Shown here piece by piece: positions 36,901 through 44,439 of a stretch of 60,865 bases of DNA. The notes beneath the pieces were generated by a model. It was given only the letters and a program-made list of their open reading frames with translations, did no database searches and was not told where the DNA came from. Location: the NCBI GenBank assembly GCA_017745195.1, contig JAGHZW010000246.1, positions 1 through 60,865 on the forward strand, written 5' to 3'. Origin of the DNA: Pseudoxanthomonas sp. (GTDB lineage: Bacteria; Pseudomonadota; Gammaproteobacteria; Xanthomonadales; Xanthomonadaceae). Made by a program: the position numbers and the translations under genes. Every line of letters begins with the position of its first letter. Within the stretch, counting starts at the first letter, position 1.

Positions 36901-37154
36901 TGCGCGGCGTCGCGCTTGATGTCCTGGGCACGCATCACCGAGCCGCGGATGCCCTTGACCTCCACCGCCTGCAGCTCGGTGGCCGATGCTTCCTTCTTTT
37001 CCTTGTCGCCGGACGGCGTCTGGGCTTCCTGCGCCTGCAGCGCACCGGCGGACAAGGCCAGGGCGACGCCGAGGGCGAGCGTGGAATGGTTGAGATGGGT
37101 CGACAGGCGCGACATGGCGCTACGCCGGGCGGCGCAGTTCGTACGATTCGGCAT
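33981..37154 (-). CDS. TonB-dependent receptor 2
   Basis: 1057-residue outer-membrane receptor, related to receptor 1 especially in the plug (both carry VMRAQDIKRDA, GALPDRSxTETLxRI and GLGGTVxLRT). Signal peptide within 1-46 (ALGVALALSAGALQAQ), TonB-box-like ELQAVEVKG, barrel ending in an aromatic residue (VLRASW). GGGAGGGA precedes the ATG. Monocistronic by its own terminator and has its own palindromic operator upstream. Likely a second xyloglucan-oligosaccharide transporter with a different preference; ligand inferred. Confidence 0.9.
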   Translation of the reverse strand: MPNRTNCAARRSAMSRLSTHLNHSTLALGVALALSAGALQAQEAQTPSGDKEKKEASATELQAVEVKGIRGSVMRAQDIKRDAAQIVDSITAEDIGALPDRSVTETLKRISGVTVTGFAARDDTDHFSAEGSGVMIRGLTFVRGELNGRDIFSAAGGRGISFEEVSAELMAGVDVYKNPSAEIIEGGLGGTVNLRTRKPFDEPGRKIAGSVDYNYGDKAKDARPSASFLFSDRWQTGIGEVGALANVFYSELATRSDGVQIMPFDRRGRKPAEQTEGSDTDWAYDWDQGSWQSAESQRDALLAGTDLDQVFVPGGANWRRTDFERKRQGGAFALQWKPNENTEVYTQFITSQYDMTWREHFMEFGGASQKNQPNWNGDPAHFNPIYADGLADMSNNLIPAAGTRFTYDENGRFISGTVRQGGWLGQPSDLDNGNPGVYQGNSGIQYISGNRLNEQTSKTTDWSSGFQHFITDNLIVRGDFQYVKAESSNVDFSLHASTLLQDMTLDLSGKYPTISLGDPATVTDQSNYFWRSAMDHLGESEGIERAGRVDLEYTFQDSDWLQFVRFGARVADRSYDNQFTGWNWGVISDDWNKLTGTPADPTRANVAWLDQFYSSESTLYTMKDFFGGKADVPTSFWSPKDSMVDIATVAGTLGQLPGAKWSPIGFGPESTNTQDERTQAGYGVLYFGNDAMANPLDGNIGVRVVKTSVNTAGGGLMPDMSSWADVVTQEVLDRYAGQAFTTDTSSTYTDVLPSLNLRVRFDHGLQWRFAASKAIARPEFRLMQAWLPLSASASACQQALDDGLRTELCGPSDLSFTGNGGNPELKPMRATQFDTALEWYFGPANSLYATFFYKNVKDYFANQAATEVIFGDEYLITRPHNLDEGKIRGFEVGYSQFFDFLPGFGVQANYTYVDSSGGTNAAVGVPNGSAARAGAVELPLEGLSEHSYNLIGIYEHGRVSARLAYNWRSKYLLTSSDAITFLPTWNDDYGQLDGSFFYNINKNFQIGLQVNNLTNSITKLLIGPRKYLRDGYVDDTLYTRAWFENDRRYSAVLRASW

Positions 37155-37231
37155 CACAGATCCCTCCCCAGGGACTGAATGAAAACGCGGAAAACCAATC
37201 TGGTTCAGTGGATCGACGGCCTTTGGGCCAT

Positions 37232-37251
37232 CGATGGTAGCGCTACCATCG
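37232..37251 (-). promoter_or_regulatory. Perfect 20-bp palindrome, xyl-box/LacI-type operator
   Basis: CGATGGTAGCGCTACCATCG, fully self-complementary, about 78-97 nt before the receptor 2 ATG. The core TGGTAGCGCTACCA differs by one or two bases from the xyl-box TGGTAGCGCTAACA described for xylan/xylose regulation in Xanthomonas. No LacI-family gene is in this window, so the regulator would act in trans. Confidence 0.65.
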
Positions 37252-37350
37252 GCACGCGAAAAAAAAGTCCCCTGCCCCACAAGGACCTTGCGCGGATAAC
37301 AACGATACCGGGGTCACACGCTAGTGGCGGGGACTGCGCGTGACCAATGA

Positions 37351-37383
37351 AAAGAACGGATAGACCCACCGGGACCTATCCGT
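37351..37383 (-). terminator. Probable terminator of the lysR gene
   Basis: Minus strand ACGGATAG, inner CCC/GGG pairing, CTATCCGT, followed by TCTTTTC. 8-bp outer stem; the U-run is interrupted. It stands 12 nt after the lysR stop at 37395. Confidence 0.5.
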
Positions 37384-37394
37384 ACGAAGGCATA

Positions 37395-38378
37395 TCAGGC
37401 CGGCAAAGGCAGCGGCGCGTCGGCGACCGGATACAGCTGCCGCGCGATCGCCCGCAACGACTCCAGCATCCGCTGCGCCGCCGGCGAAAGCAGGTGGCCG
37501 CGACGGCGGACGATGCCGAACGACTCCATGCCCACGCCCAGTTCCAGCGGCAGCACCGCCAGCTGGCGGGCCTGCACGTAGGGAGCGACGGCTTCCGCGG
37601 GCAGTGCGGTGAGCAGGTCGCTGACCCGCAGCAGGTTGATCGTCACCGACAGCGAGGATGTCTCGATCGTATTGCGCGGGCCGACCAGGCCGTACTCGAG
37701 GAACATCGTCTCCATGCGCGCGCGCAGCACGCTGTCCGGCGGCGGCAGGATCCAGCCGTAGGGTGCCAGCTCGTCGTGGCGGACGGCCCCCCGTCCGTCC
37801 AGCGGATGGCCGGCGCGCACGATCACCGAGTGCGGCTCGTCGGCCAGCGGCTCGAATACCAGGTCCGCCCCGCCCTCCGGATCCATGATCCGGCCGATCA
37901 CCAGATCGAGCTGGCCGTCGAGCAGCTTGGCCACCAGTGGCCGGCTGTAGTCCATCTCGATCCGCACCAGGATGTCCGGATGCTCGCGCTTGACCGCGGC
38001 CACCGCCTGCGGGACCAGGTTGGTGCCGGGATTGACCACGGTGCCGATCGATGCCTGGCCCATGCGGCCGTCGCGCAGGGCGGCGATCTCCTCCTGGGCG
38101 CGGCCGATCTCCAGCAGCGCGGTCCGTGCGCGCCGGATCAGCACCTGCCCGTACCAGGTCGGTTCCACGCCGCGGGCATGGCGGTCGAACAGCGGTACGC
38201 CGAGCAGGCCCTCCATTTCGGCCAGCAGCTTGGAGGCGGCCGGCTGGGTCATGCGTGCGGCCTCGGCCGCGCGCAGCACCGACCCCTGCTCCTCCAGGTG
38301 CATCAGCAGCAACAGGTGTCGTGTCTTCAGGCGCGACGGGTTGAACCAGTGCGCGTTGGTGGTGGTTGGCTTACCCAT
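37395..38378 (-). CDS. LysR-family regulator, GbpR-like (galactose/xyloglucan control)
   Basis: 327-residue LysR-type transcriptional regulator. N-terminal winged HTH at about 16-75 (GSVLRAAEAARMTQPAASKLLAEME), followed by the periplasmic-binding-like effector domain (GTVVNPGTNLVPQAVAAV, VIGRIMDP). The sequence style (LKTRHLLLLMHLEEQGSVLRAA) resembles GbpR, which regulates sugar-binding genes in Azospirillum/Agrobacterium. Divergent from the galactonate genes, next to the xyloglucan receptors. The motif ATTC-N7-GAAT overlaps its own promoter and recurs before receptor 1, so autoregulation plus control of the operon is likely; effector unknown (a galactose derivative is plausible). Confidence 0.85.
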   Translation of the reverse strand: MGKPTTTNAHWFNPSRLKTRHLLLLMHLEEQGSVLRAAEAARMTQPAASKLLAEMEGLLGVPLFDRHARGVEPTWYGQVLIRRARTALLEIGRAQEEIAALRDGRMGQASIGTVVNPGTNLVPQAVAAVKREHPDILVRIEMDYSRPLVAKLLDGQLDLVIGRIMDPEGGADLVFEPLADEPHSVIVRAGHPLDGRGAVRHDELAPYGWILPPPDSVLRARMETMFLEYGLVGPRNTIETSSLSVTINLLRVSDLLTALPAEAVAPYVQARQLAVLPLELGVGMESFGIVRRRGHLLSPAAQRMLESLRAIARQLYPVADAPLPLPA

Positions 38379-38395
38379 TTCCCCTCCCAGAGAAA

Positions 38396-38441
38396 CTATT
38401 CAGGCCAGGAATAGATTACGGCGAAAATTTCATTTGCCCAA
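38396..38441 (-). promoter_or_regulatory. lysR promoter overlapped by LysR-type operator
   Basis: Minus strand: TTGGGC (38441-38436), 17-nt spacer, TAATCT (38418-38413). The perfect inverted repeat CTATTC-AGGCCAG-GAATAG (38396-38414) overlaps the -10 box and start region, the classic position for LysR autorepression, and is also upstream of the divergent dgo genes. A clear plus-strand promoter was not found in the remaining 38415-38658. Confidence 0.6.
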
Positions 38442-38658
38442 CATAACTGGGCAGGCGAGGCTACGGCCGCACGAATGACCCGGAACCTGCCAGGCCCACC
38501 TGCGCGGACGGAGTCTCACCGGCCTGGGAGGAGGGCCATGGCACGCTCCACGCGACGGACCGCGACCAAACTCGCACCTGGCCAATGGCCGCACTGCGCA
38601 CGCCCGGCGGACCGGAACGGCCTCGCAGGCGCCCGCCGCCCCCATGACGAGGCCCACC

Positions 38659-39306
38659 ATGAATGAGGTCGCCACCCACGGTGAGCGGACACCGCAGGCT
38701 CCGTTCCGCCTGCCCCTGATCGCGATCCTGCGCGGCATCGGCCCGGCCGAAGCCAGCGCGCACGTCGGTGCCCTGGTCGAGGAAGGCTACGACGCGATCG
38801 AGATCCCGCTGAACTCGCCCGACTGGGCGCAGAGCATCGGCACTGTCGCGCAGGAACATGGCGGACACGCATGGATCGGCGGCGGCACGGTGCTGCGCCC
38901 GGCCGAAGTGGACACCCTGCAGCACCTGGGCGCGCGCTTCGTGGTCACGCCCAACACCAATCCGGTCCTGATCCGCCACGCGGTGGCGGCCGGAATGCAG
39001 GTGGTCGCCGGCTTCGCCACGGCCAGCGAGGCCTTCGCCGCGCTCGATGCCGGCGCGCAGATGCTCAAGCTTTTCCCCGCGGCCACCTACGGACCGGGCC
39101 ACGTACGCGCCCTGCGCGCGGTGCTGCCGCCGGTGCCGCTGTTCGTGGTCGGCGGGATCACTCCGCTCACCCTCCCCGACTACCTGGCCGCCGGCAGCAC
39201 CGGCGCGGGCATCGGCGGCGAACTCTACCGTCCTGGCCAGCCGGTCGGGCGCACCCGCGCCCATGCGCGCGAATTCCGCCTCGCCCAGTCCGGCTCCCCT
39301 TGCTGA
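38659..39306 (+). CDS. dgoA: 2-dehydro-3-deoxy-6-phosphogalactonate (KDPGal) aldolase
   Basis: 215-residue class I aldolase splitting KDPGal into pyruvate and glyceraldehyde-3-P, last step of the De Ley-Doudoroff pathway. Motifs: LIAILRGI, catalytic Glu in [24 protein letters not shown] and the Schiff-base Lys in [13 protein letters not shown]. Start at 38659 is chosen for GAGG 6 nt upstream; an ATG 15 nt earlier lacks a ribosome site. First gene of dgoA-dgoD-lactonase-dgoK. Confidence 0.92.
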   Translation: MNEVATHGERTPQAPFRLPLIAILRGIGPAEASAHVGALVEEGYDAIEIPLNSPDWAQSIGTVAQEHGGHAWIGGGTVLRPAEVDTLQHLGARFVVTPNTNPVLIRHAVAAGMQVVAGFATASEAFAALDAGAQMLKLFPAATYGPGHVRALRAVLPPVPLFVVGGITPLTLPDYLAAGSTGAGIGGELYRPGQPVGRTRAHAREFRLAQSGSPC

Positions 39307-39323
39307 AGACCGAACACGTGCCG

Positions 39324-40472
39324 ATGAAGATCCGCCGCCTCACCACCTACCACGCCGCGCCGCGCTGGCTGTTCCTCAAGATCGAAACCGATGAAGGCAT
39401 CAGCGGCTGGGGCGAACCGGTAGTAGAAGGCCGCGCGCGCACCGTGGAAGCGGCCGTGCACGAGCTGGGTGAATACCTGGTCGGCCAGGACCCGGCACGG
39501 ATCAACGACCTGTGGCAAACCCTGTACCGCGGCGGCTTCTACCGCGGCGGCCCGGTGCTGATGAGCGCGATCGCCGGCATCGACCAGGCGCTGTGGGACA
39601 TCAAGGGCAAGGCGCTGGGCGTGCCCGTGTACCAGCTGCTCGGCGGCCTGGTCCGCGACCGGATGAAGACCTATCGCTGGGTGGGCGGCGACCGCCCGGC
39701 CGAACTGGTCGAACAGATCCGCGGCTATCTCGCCCAGGGCTTCGATACCTTCAAGTTCAACGGCACCGAGGAAATGCGCCTGGTCGACAGCCCGCGCGCG
39801 ATCGATTCGGCACTGGCCAAGGTCGCCGCGGTGCGCGACGCGTTCGGCGATACGGTCGACTTCGGCATCGACTTCCACGGCCGCGTCGGCGCGCCGATGG
39901 CGCGCGTGCTGCTGCGCGAACTGGAGCCGTACAAGCCGCTGTTCGTCGAAGAACCCGTCCTGCCCGAACAGGCCGAGTACTACCCGCGCCTGGCCGCCGC
40001 CAGCGCGATCCCGCTGGCGGCGGGCGAACGCATGTACTCGCGCTTCGAGTTCAAGCGCGTACTCGAGGCCGGCGGCCTGTCGATCCTGCAACCGGACCTG
40101 AGCCACGCAGGCGGAATTACCGAGTGCCTGAAGATCGCGTCGATGGCCGAGGCCTACGACGTGGCGCTGGCACCGCACTGCCCGCTCGGCCCGGTGGCGC
40201 TGGCCGCGTGCCTGCAGCTGGACTTCGTCTCGCACAACGCGATGCTGCAGGAACAGAGCATCGGCATCCATTACAACCAGGGTGCCGACCTGCTCGACTA
40301 CGTGCTCAACAAGTCCGACTTCGCCTGCGAGAACGGCGACATCCGCGCCTTGCCGCTGCCCGGGCTGGGCGTGGAGATCGACGAAGAACGCCTGCGCCAC
40401 GCCCATGCCAATCCGCCCGACTGGCGCAACCCCGTCTGGCGCCATGCGGACGCCAGCGTCGCCGAATGGTAG
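39324..40472 (+). CDS. dgoD: D-galactonate dehydratase
   Basis: 382-residue enolase-superfamily enzyme (same length as E. coli DgoD) converting D-galactonate to 2-keto-3-deoxy-galactonate. General bases His185 ([11 protein letters not shown]) and His285 (LAPHCPLGP) fall at the E. coli positions; metal-binding acids are in [10 protein letters not shown] and [11 protein letters not shown]. 17 nt after dgoA. Confidence 0.95.
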   Translation: MKIRRLTTYHAAPRWLFLKIETDEGISGWGEPVVEGRARTVEAAVHELGEYLVGQDPARINDLWQTLYRGGFYRGGPVLMSAIAGIDQALWDIKGKALGVPVYQLLGGLVRDRMKTYRWVGGDRPAELVEQIRGYLAQGFDTFKFNGTEEMRLVDSPRAIDSALAKVAAVRDAFGDTVDFGIDFHGRVGAPMARVLLRELEPYKPLFVEEPVLPEQAEYYPRLAAASAIPLAAGERMYSRFEFKRVLEAGGLSILQPDLSHAGGITECLKIASMAEAYDVALAPHCPLGPVALAACLQLDFVSHNAMLQEQSIGIHYNQGADLLDYVLNKSDFACENGDIRALPLPGLGVEIDEERLRHAHANPPDWRNPVWRHADASVAEW

Positions 40473-40482
40473 AAATCCCGCG

Positions 40483-41406
40483 ATGACAGACAGCCACGCC
40501 CGCTCCGCCCGCCTGACCGTGTCCTCGCGCTGCGCCCACGGCGAAGGCGTGCTCTGGTGCGAGCGCCGGCAGGCGCTGCTGTGGGTCGACATCGATGGCG
40601 CGCGGCTGTGGATGCACGCGCCGGGCTCCGGCACCACGCGCCACTGGACGCTGCCCGATCGCGCCGGCTGCCTGGGCCTGGCGAGCAGCGGCGAGCTGCT
40701 GGTGGTGCTGGCCAAGTCGATGCATCGCGCCGATCTCGACGCCGCGCTCGCCAGCGATGCGACCTCGCTGCCGCTGTCGCACCTGGCCGACGTCGAACCG
40801 CATGAACCGCGTACGCGCAGCAATGACGGCCGCGCGGACCGCAACGGCAACTTCGTCTTCGGCACCATGGACGAATCGGCGCAAAAGACCCCGATCGGCA
40901 CGTTCTACCAGTACTCGGCCGCGCATGGCCTGCGCCGGCTGCCGCTGCCGGGCGCCGCGATCCCCAACTCGATCTGCTTCTCGCCCGACGGGCGCACGCT
41001 GTACTGGTGCGACTCGGTGCGGCAGGCGATCCTGTGCTGCGACTACAACGCCGATGCGGCCACCGTCGGACCATCGCGCGTGTTTGTGGAAATCGACCGT
41101 GCCGGCGCCGACGCGGACGGCTCGGCCATCGACGCCGAAGGCCACCTGTGGAACGCGCAATGGGGGGGCGCGCGCGTGGTGCGCTACGCACCCGATGGCC
41201 GCGTCGAGCGGATCGTGCCTGTGCCGGTGCCGCAACCTTCCTGTTGCGCGATCGGCGGCGCGGACCTGGACACGCTGTACGTGATCACCTCGCCGCAGGG
41301 CCTGGATGCGCCGGCGCGCGCCGCGGCGCCCGAATCGGGCAGCCTGTTCGAAGTCCCGCTGGGCCGCGGGCTCGGCCTGGCCGAAAGCCGCGTGGTGCTG
41401 CCTTGA
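40483..41406 (+). CDS. SMP-30/gluconolactonase family sugar lactonase
   Basis: 307-residue six-bladed propeller lactonase, expected here to open D-galactono-lactone to galactonate. Motifs: CAHGEGVLWCERRQALLWVDI (metal Glu in GEG), NDGRADRNGNFVFGTMD, IPNSICFSPDGRTLYWCDS (metal Asn and Asp), and DGSAIDAEGHLWNAQWGGARVVRYAPDGR, quoted in parts. 10 nt after dgoD; its TGA overlaps the TTG start of dgoK. Substrate is inferred from the operon. Confidence 0.88.
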   Translation: MTDSHARSARLTVSSRCAHGEGVLWCERRQALLWVDIDGARLWMHAPGSGTTRHWTLPDRAGCLGLASSGELLVVLAKSMHRADLDAALASDATSLPLSHLADVEPHEPRTRSNDGRADRNGNFVFGTMDESAQKTPIGTFYQYSAAHGLRRLPLPGAAIPNSICFSPDGRTLYWCDSVRQAILCCDYNADAATVGPSRVFVEIDRAGADADGSAIDAEGHLWNAQWGGARVVRYAPDGRVERIVPVPVPQPSCCAIGGADLDTLYVITSPQGLDAPARAAAPESGSLFEVPLGRGLGLAESRVVLP

Positions 41407-42302
41407 TCGCGGTCGACTGGGGCGGCAGCAGCCTGCGTGCGTATCGGCTGGATGGCGACGGAACCGTGCTCGACCGACGCCGCAGCAACGACGGCGCGCT
41501 GGCCTGCGCCGGCCGTTTCGGCGAGGTGCTCTCGGCCCTGATCGCCGGCTGGGACGACCCGCTGGTGGTGATGGCCGGGATGGTCGGCGCGCGCGGCGGC
41601 TGGATCGAAGTGCCCTACGTGCAGGGCCCGGCCGATACCGCGGCGCTGGCTGCCGGCATGCTGCGCCTGGATACCTCGCATGCAGCGCCCGGCCTGGTGG
41701 CCCGCGCGCTGTGGTGCGTGCCGGGCATGGCCGACCGCACCACGCCGGTGGGCGACGTGATGCGCGGCGAGGAAACGCAGATCGCCGGGCTGCTCGACGC
41801 GCTCGGCCCCGGCACGCACACGGTCTGCCTGCCGGGCACCCACAGCAAGTGGGTGCGCGTGAGCGACGGCGCCATCGCCAGCATCTCCACCGCCATGACC
41901 GGCGAACTCTACGGTCTGCTGCGCGCGCACAGCATCCTCGGCCACGGCATGACCGCGGGCGAACATGCGCTGGATGTGGACGCCTTCGACGCGGGACTGG
42001 AATGCAGCCGCGATCCGGCCGGAGGCCTGCTCCACGACCTGTTCGGCGTGCGCACGGCGACGGTGTTCGGCCGTTTCGCGCCGACGGCGCTGCCGTCGTA
42101 CCTGTCCGGCCTGCTGATCGGCCACGAACTGCAGGCCGCCCTCGCCGGCCTGTCCGCACCGGTGCACCTGGTCGGCAGTGAAACCCTGGTCGAACGCTAC
42201 GCGCATGCACTGCAGGCCCGCGGCATCGCCGTCCAGCGCCACCCCGAAGCGCTAGCGGCCGCGGGCATGCACCAGCTTGCGAAGGCCCGCGGACTGGTCT
42301 GA
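41403..42302 (+). CDS. dgoK: 2-dehydro-3-deoxygalactonokinase, TTG start
   Basis: 299-residue kinase (E. coli 292) phosphorylating KDGal to KDPGal. The phosphate-binding N-terminus IAVDWGGSSLRAYRLD, MAGMVGARGGWIE, the CLPGTHSKWV block, TGELYGLL and the C-terminal LVGSETLVERY are family features. The only start leaving this N-terminus whole is the TTG at 41403, overlapping the lactonase stop as TTGA, so its translation probably depends on coupling. The open frame extends much further upstream inside the lactonase, without family content. Confidence 0.92.
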   Translation: MIAVDWGGSSLRAYRLDGDGTVLDRRRSNDGALACAGRFGEVLSALIAGWDDPLVVMAGMVGARGGWIEVPYVQGPADTAALAAGMLRLDTSHAAPGLVARALWCVPGMADRTTPVGDVMRGEETQIAGLLDALGPGTHTVCLPGTHSKWVRVSDGAIASISTAMTGELYGLLRAHSILGHGMTAGEHALDVDAFDAGLECSRDPAGGLLHDLFGVRTATVFGRFAPTALPSYLSGLLIGHELQAALAGLSAPVHLVGSETLVERYAHALQARGIAVQRHPEALAAAGMHQLAKARGLV

Positions 42303-42392
42303 GCCGAGCCTGCACGGCGGGCGCGGGGCGACGCCGGGAGGGTGCCTGGACTAGAATATGACGCCCGATCCGGACGCTCCACGGCTGTCGCC

Positions 42393-42716
42393 ATGCCTTT
42401 CGTCGTCACCGAAAACTGCATCAAGTGCAAGTACACCGACTGCGTGGAAGTGTGTCCGGTCGACTGTTTCCACGAAGGCCCGAACTTCCTGGTGATCGAT
42501 CCGGACGAGTGCATCGACTGCACCCTGTGCGAGCCGGAGTGCCCGGCCAACGCGATCTATCCGGAAGACGACGTGCCGGCCGGCCAGGAGGGCTTCGTCG
42601 CCCTCAACGCCGAACTCTCGAGGGCGTGGCCGGTGATCACGGTCCGCAAGGAACCGCTGCCCGAAGCAGCCGAGTGGGACGGCAAGCCGGGCAAGCTGCC
42701 GTTGCTGGAACGCTGA
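42393..42716 (+). CDS. fdxA: Seven-iron ferredoxin FdxA
   Basis: 107-residue soluble electron carrier with one [3Fe-4S] and one [4Fe-4S] cluster. Cys9, 12, 17, 21, 25 and Cys40, 43, 46, 50 follow the Azotobacter ferredoxin I spacing ([17 protein letters not shown] and [12 protein letters not shown]). C-terminal extension ([18 protein letters not shown]) is also typical. A TAGAAT box 36 nt upstream (42352-42357) may be its -10; no good -35 is visible. Own terminator follows. Confidence 0.94.
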   Translation: MPFVVTENCIKCKYTDCVEVCPVDCFHEGPNFLVIDPDECIDCTLCEPECPANAIYPEDDVPAGQEGFVALNAELSRAWPVITVRKEPLPEAAEWDGKPGKLPLLER

Positions 42717-42772
42717 CCGCGGCACCCGCGCAGCCCTCCAGGGACGCCGGCGCGACTTCGCCGGCACATGCG

Positions 42773-42797
42773 AAAAAGGCGCCCGAAGGCGCCTTTT
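42773..42797. terminator. Bidirectional intrinsic terminator
   Basis: AAAAA-GGCGCC-CGAA-GGCGCC-TTTT. Lies 57 nt after fdxA and 26 nt from the stop of the convergent lipoprotein gene, so it can serve both. Confidence 0.85.
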
Positions 42798-42822
42798 CCA
42801 TTTCCACCGGGGATGCCCGGCT

Positions 42823-43350
42823 TCAGTGCCTGGCCAGTGCCGCCTGCAGCGCGGCGATCACCTTCAGCGGCGCCTCGCCGGTGGTGGGCAGGCCGCGCGG
42901 ATCGACCGCCGACACGTAGCTGCCGCCTTCGACCGCGACCACGCGGACCAGGAACTTCACGTCCTGGTAGCTGATGTCGTAGGTGCCCAGCAGCTGGGCG
43001 CTGCTGGCGATGGTCACGCCGTCGATCCCGCCCAGCGCGGTGCCGACCTGGGTGAACACCTGGTCGCGGCTGCCGGCCACGGTGAAGCCGCTCGGCGATG
43101 CGGCCGGTGCGGCCGCGGGTGCGGCGGTCTGCGGACGCGGCGCGGCGCCGGCCGGCGGCAGCGCCATCGCCCCGGAGGTGTCGGGCAGGTTCAGATCCGG
43201 CGGCACTTCCAGCGGACGCTGTTCGGGCGCCAGCGCATAGTCGCCCTTGGGGCCCTTGTGGAACCAGGAGCAGCCGCCCAGCGCCACCATCGTGGTGGAG
43301 GCCAGCAGCACGGCCGCGGAAGCGCGGGCAATGCGGGAAGTCTTGGACAT
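42823..43350 (-). CDS. bamC: Short BamC-like outer-membrane lipoprotein
   Basis: 175-residue lipoprotein with signal and lipobox VALGGCSW (Cys27). After WFHKGPKGDYALAPEQRPLEVPPDLNLPD, quoted as WFHKGPKGDY and LEVPPDLNLP, which is the BamC N-terminal signature that contacts BamD, comes an Ala/Pro linker and one small alpha/beta domain (FTVAGSRDQVFTQVGTAL ... VRVVAVEGGSYVSAVD). E. coli BamC is 344 residues with two helix-grip domains, so this version keeps only one. Downstream of dapA, the same dapA-bamC order as E. coli. Function in Bam assembly is inferred. Confidence 0.75.
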   Translation of the reverse strand: MSKTSRIARASAAVLLASTTMVALGGCSWFHKGPKGDYALAPEQRPLEVPPDLNLPDTSGAMALPPAGAAPRPQTAAPAAAPAASPSGFTVAGSRDQVFTQVGTALGGIDGVTIASSAQLLGTYDISYQDVKFLVRVVAVEGGSYVSAVDPRGLPTTGEAPLKVIAALQAALARH

Positions 43351-43384
43351 CAATGCTCTCCGGAAGTGTCTGTATTCGGGTACG

Positions 43385-44293
43385 TCAGGCCGCGAGCGGT
43401 TCGCGGCCAGGATGGGTTTCGAGTTCGCGCACCAGTTCGGCGATGCGCTCGGCCTCGCCCTGGTGGCGCGCCGACAGCGGCAGCAGCGGCAGGCGCAGGC
43501 CATGGCCGATGCCCAGTCGCTGCAGCAGCGCCTTGGCCGGAACCGGGTTGGATTCGATGCCGCAGAAATCATGCAACGGCGCCAGCCGCGCATCCCACCG
43601 GGCGGCCGCCACGGCATCGCCGGCGCGCGCCAGGTCGCACAACCGCCGGTAGGCCGACGGGGCGACGTTGGACCCGACCGAAACCAGACCTTCGGCGCCA
43701 GCCAGCATCGAACGGGAGGCCGAACCGTCGTCGCCACCCAGTACGTGGAAACCGTGGCCGCGCAGGGCGACCAGCGCGGCCACGCGCTGCGGATCGGACA
43801 CCGCTTCCTTGATGCCGACGATGCGTTCGTGCAGGGCCAGCTCGGCCACGGTTTCCAGCAACAGGTCGCACCCGGTGCGGCCGGGCACGTTGTAGAGCAC
43901 GACAGGCAGCCCGCCCTGCTCGGCCACGGCGCGATAGTGCGCCAGCAGTCCAGCCTGGCCCGGCCGCACGTATGGCGGCGTCACCACGAGTGCCGCGTCG
44001 GCACCGGCGGCCGCGGCGCGGCGGGTCTGGGCGATGGTGCGCGCGGTGCCGGACAGGCCGGTACCGGCGAGCACCGGCACGCGCCCATCGACGGTCTCGA
44101 CGGCCACGCGCAGCAGCGTGTCGTATTCGGCGTCCTCGAGCATCGATGCCTCGCCCGTGGACCCGGCGACGACCACGCCCTCCACGCCGGCGGACAGCTG
44201 CCACTGCAGCAGCCGGCGCCAGGCGTCGAGGTCCAGGGCGCCGGCCTCGTCGAACGGGGTCGCAAGCGCGGTGATCAGGCCGGTGGGATGCAA
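43385..44293 (-). CDS. dapA: 4-hydroxy-tetrahydrodipicolinate synthase, TTG start
   Basis: 302-residue enzyme condensing pyruvate and aspartate semialdehyde in lysine/mDAP synthesis. Schiff-base Lys in [11 protein letters not shown], Tyr in [16 protein letters not shown] and the N-terminal [17 protein letters not shown] are conserved. The family N-terminus begins right after a TTG (product (M)[12 protein letters not shown]); no ATG or GTG precedes it closely, so TTG is the predicted start. No strong Shine-Dalgarno is seen. Transcribed divergently from gcvR. Confidence 0.92.
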   Translation of the reverse strand: MHPTGLITALATPFDEAGALDLDAWRRLLQWQLSAGVEGVVVAGSTGEASMLEDAEYDTLLRVAVETVDGRVPVLAGTGLSGTARTIAQTRRAAAAGADAALVVTPPYVRPGQAGLLAHYRAVAEQGGLPVVLYNVPGRTGCDLLLETVAELALHERIVGIKEAVSDPQRVAALVALRGHGFHVLGGDDGSASRSMLAGAEGLVSVGSNVAPSAYRRLCDLARAGDAVAAARWDARLAPLHDFCGIESNPVPAKALLQRLGIGHGLRLPLLPLSARHQGEAERIAELVRELETHPGREPLAA

Positions 44294-44358
44294 AGCCGGT
44301 TTCGCTCGGGATTCTGCGGCTTGCGCACGTTGCGCGGGCCGGTTTTCAGGGAGGCCCG

Positions 44359-44395
44359 ATCATACTTGCGGCGTGAAAGCACGGGCAAGTATGCT
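44359..44395. promoter_or_regulatory. Overlapping mirror-symmetric divergent promoters (dapA / gcvR)
   Basis: Plus strand: TTGCGG (44366-44371), 18-nt spacer, TATGCT (44390-44395), reading towards gcvR. Minus strand: TTGCCC (44388-44383), 18-nt spacer, TATGAT (44364-44359), reading towards dapA. The two are built on one 9-bp inverted repeat, CATACTTGC-N15-GCAAGTATG (44361-44393), so each -35 box abuts or overlaps the other's -10. Only one polymerase could occupy the site at a time. Confidence 0.7.
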
Positions 44396-44439
44396 GAGCG
44401 CAGCGGTCGGACCCACCCAGCCCGCCATTCAGACTCGCA

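Noticed and set aside
30424-37178. Two plus-strand frames above 1000 codons opposite the TonB receptors
   Set aside because: The minus-strand receptors have signal peptides, plug motifs and aromatic C-termini; the opposite frames have none.
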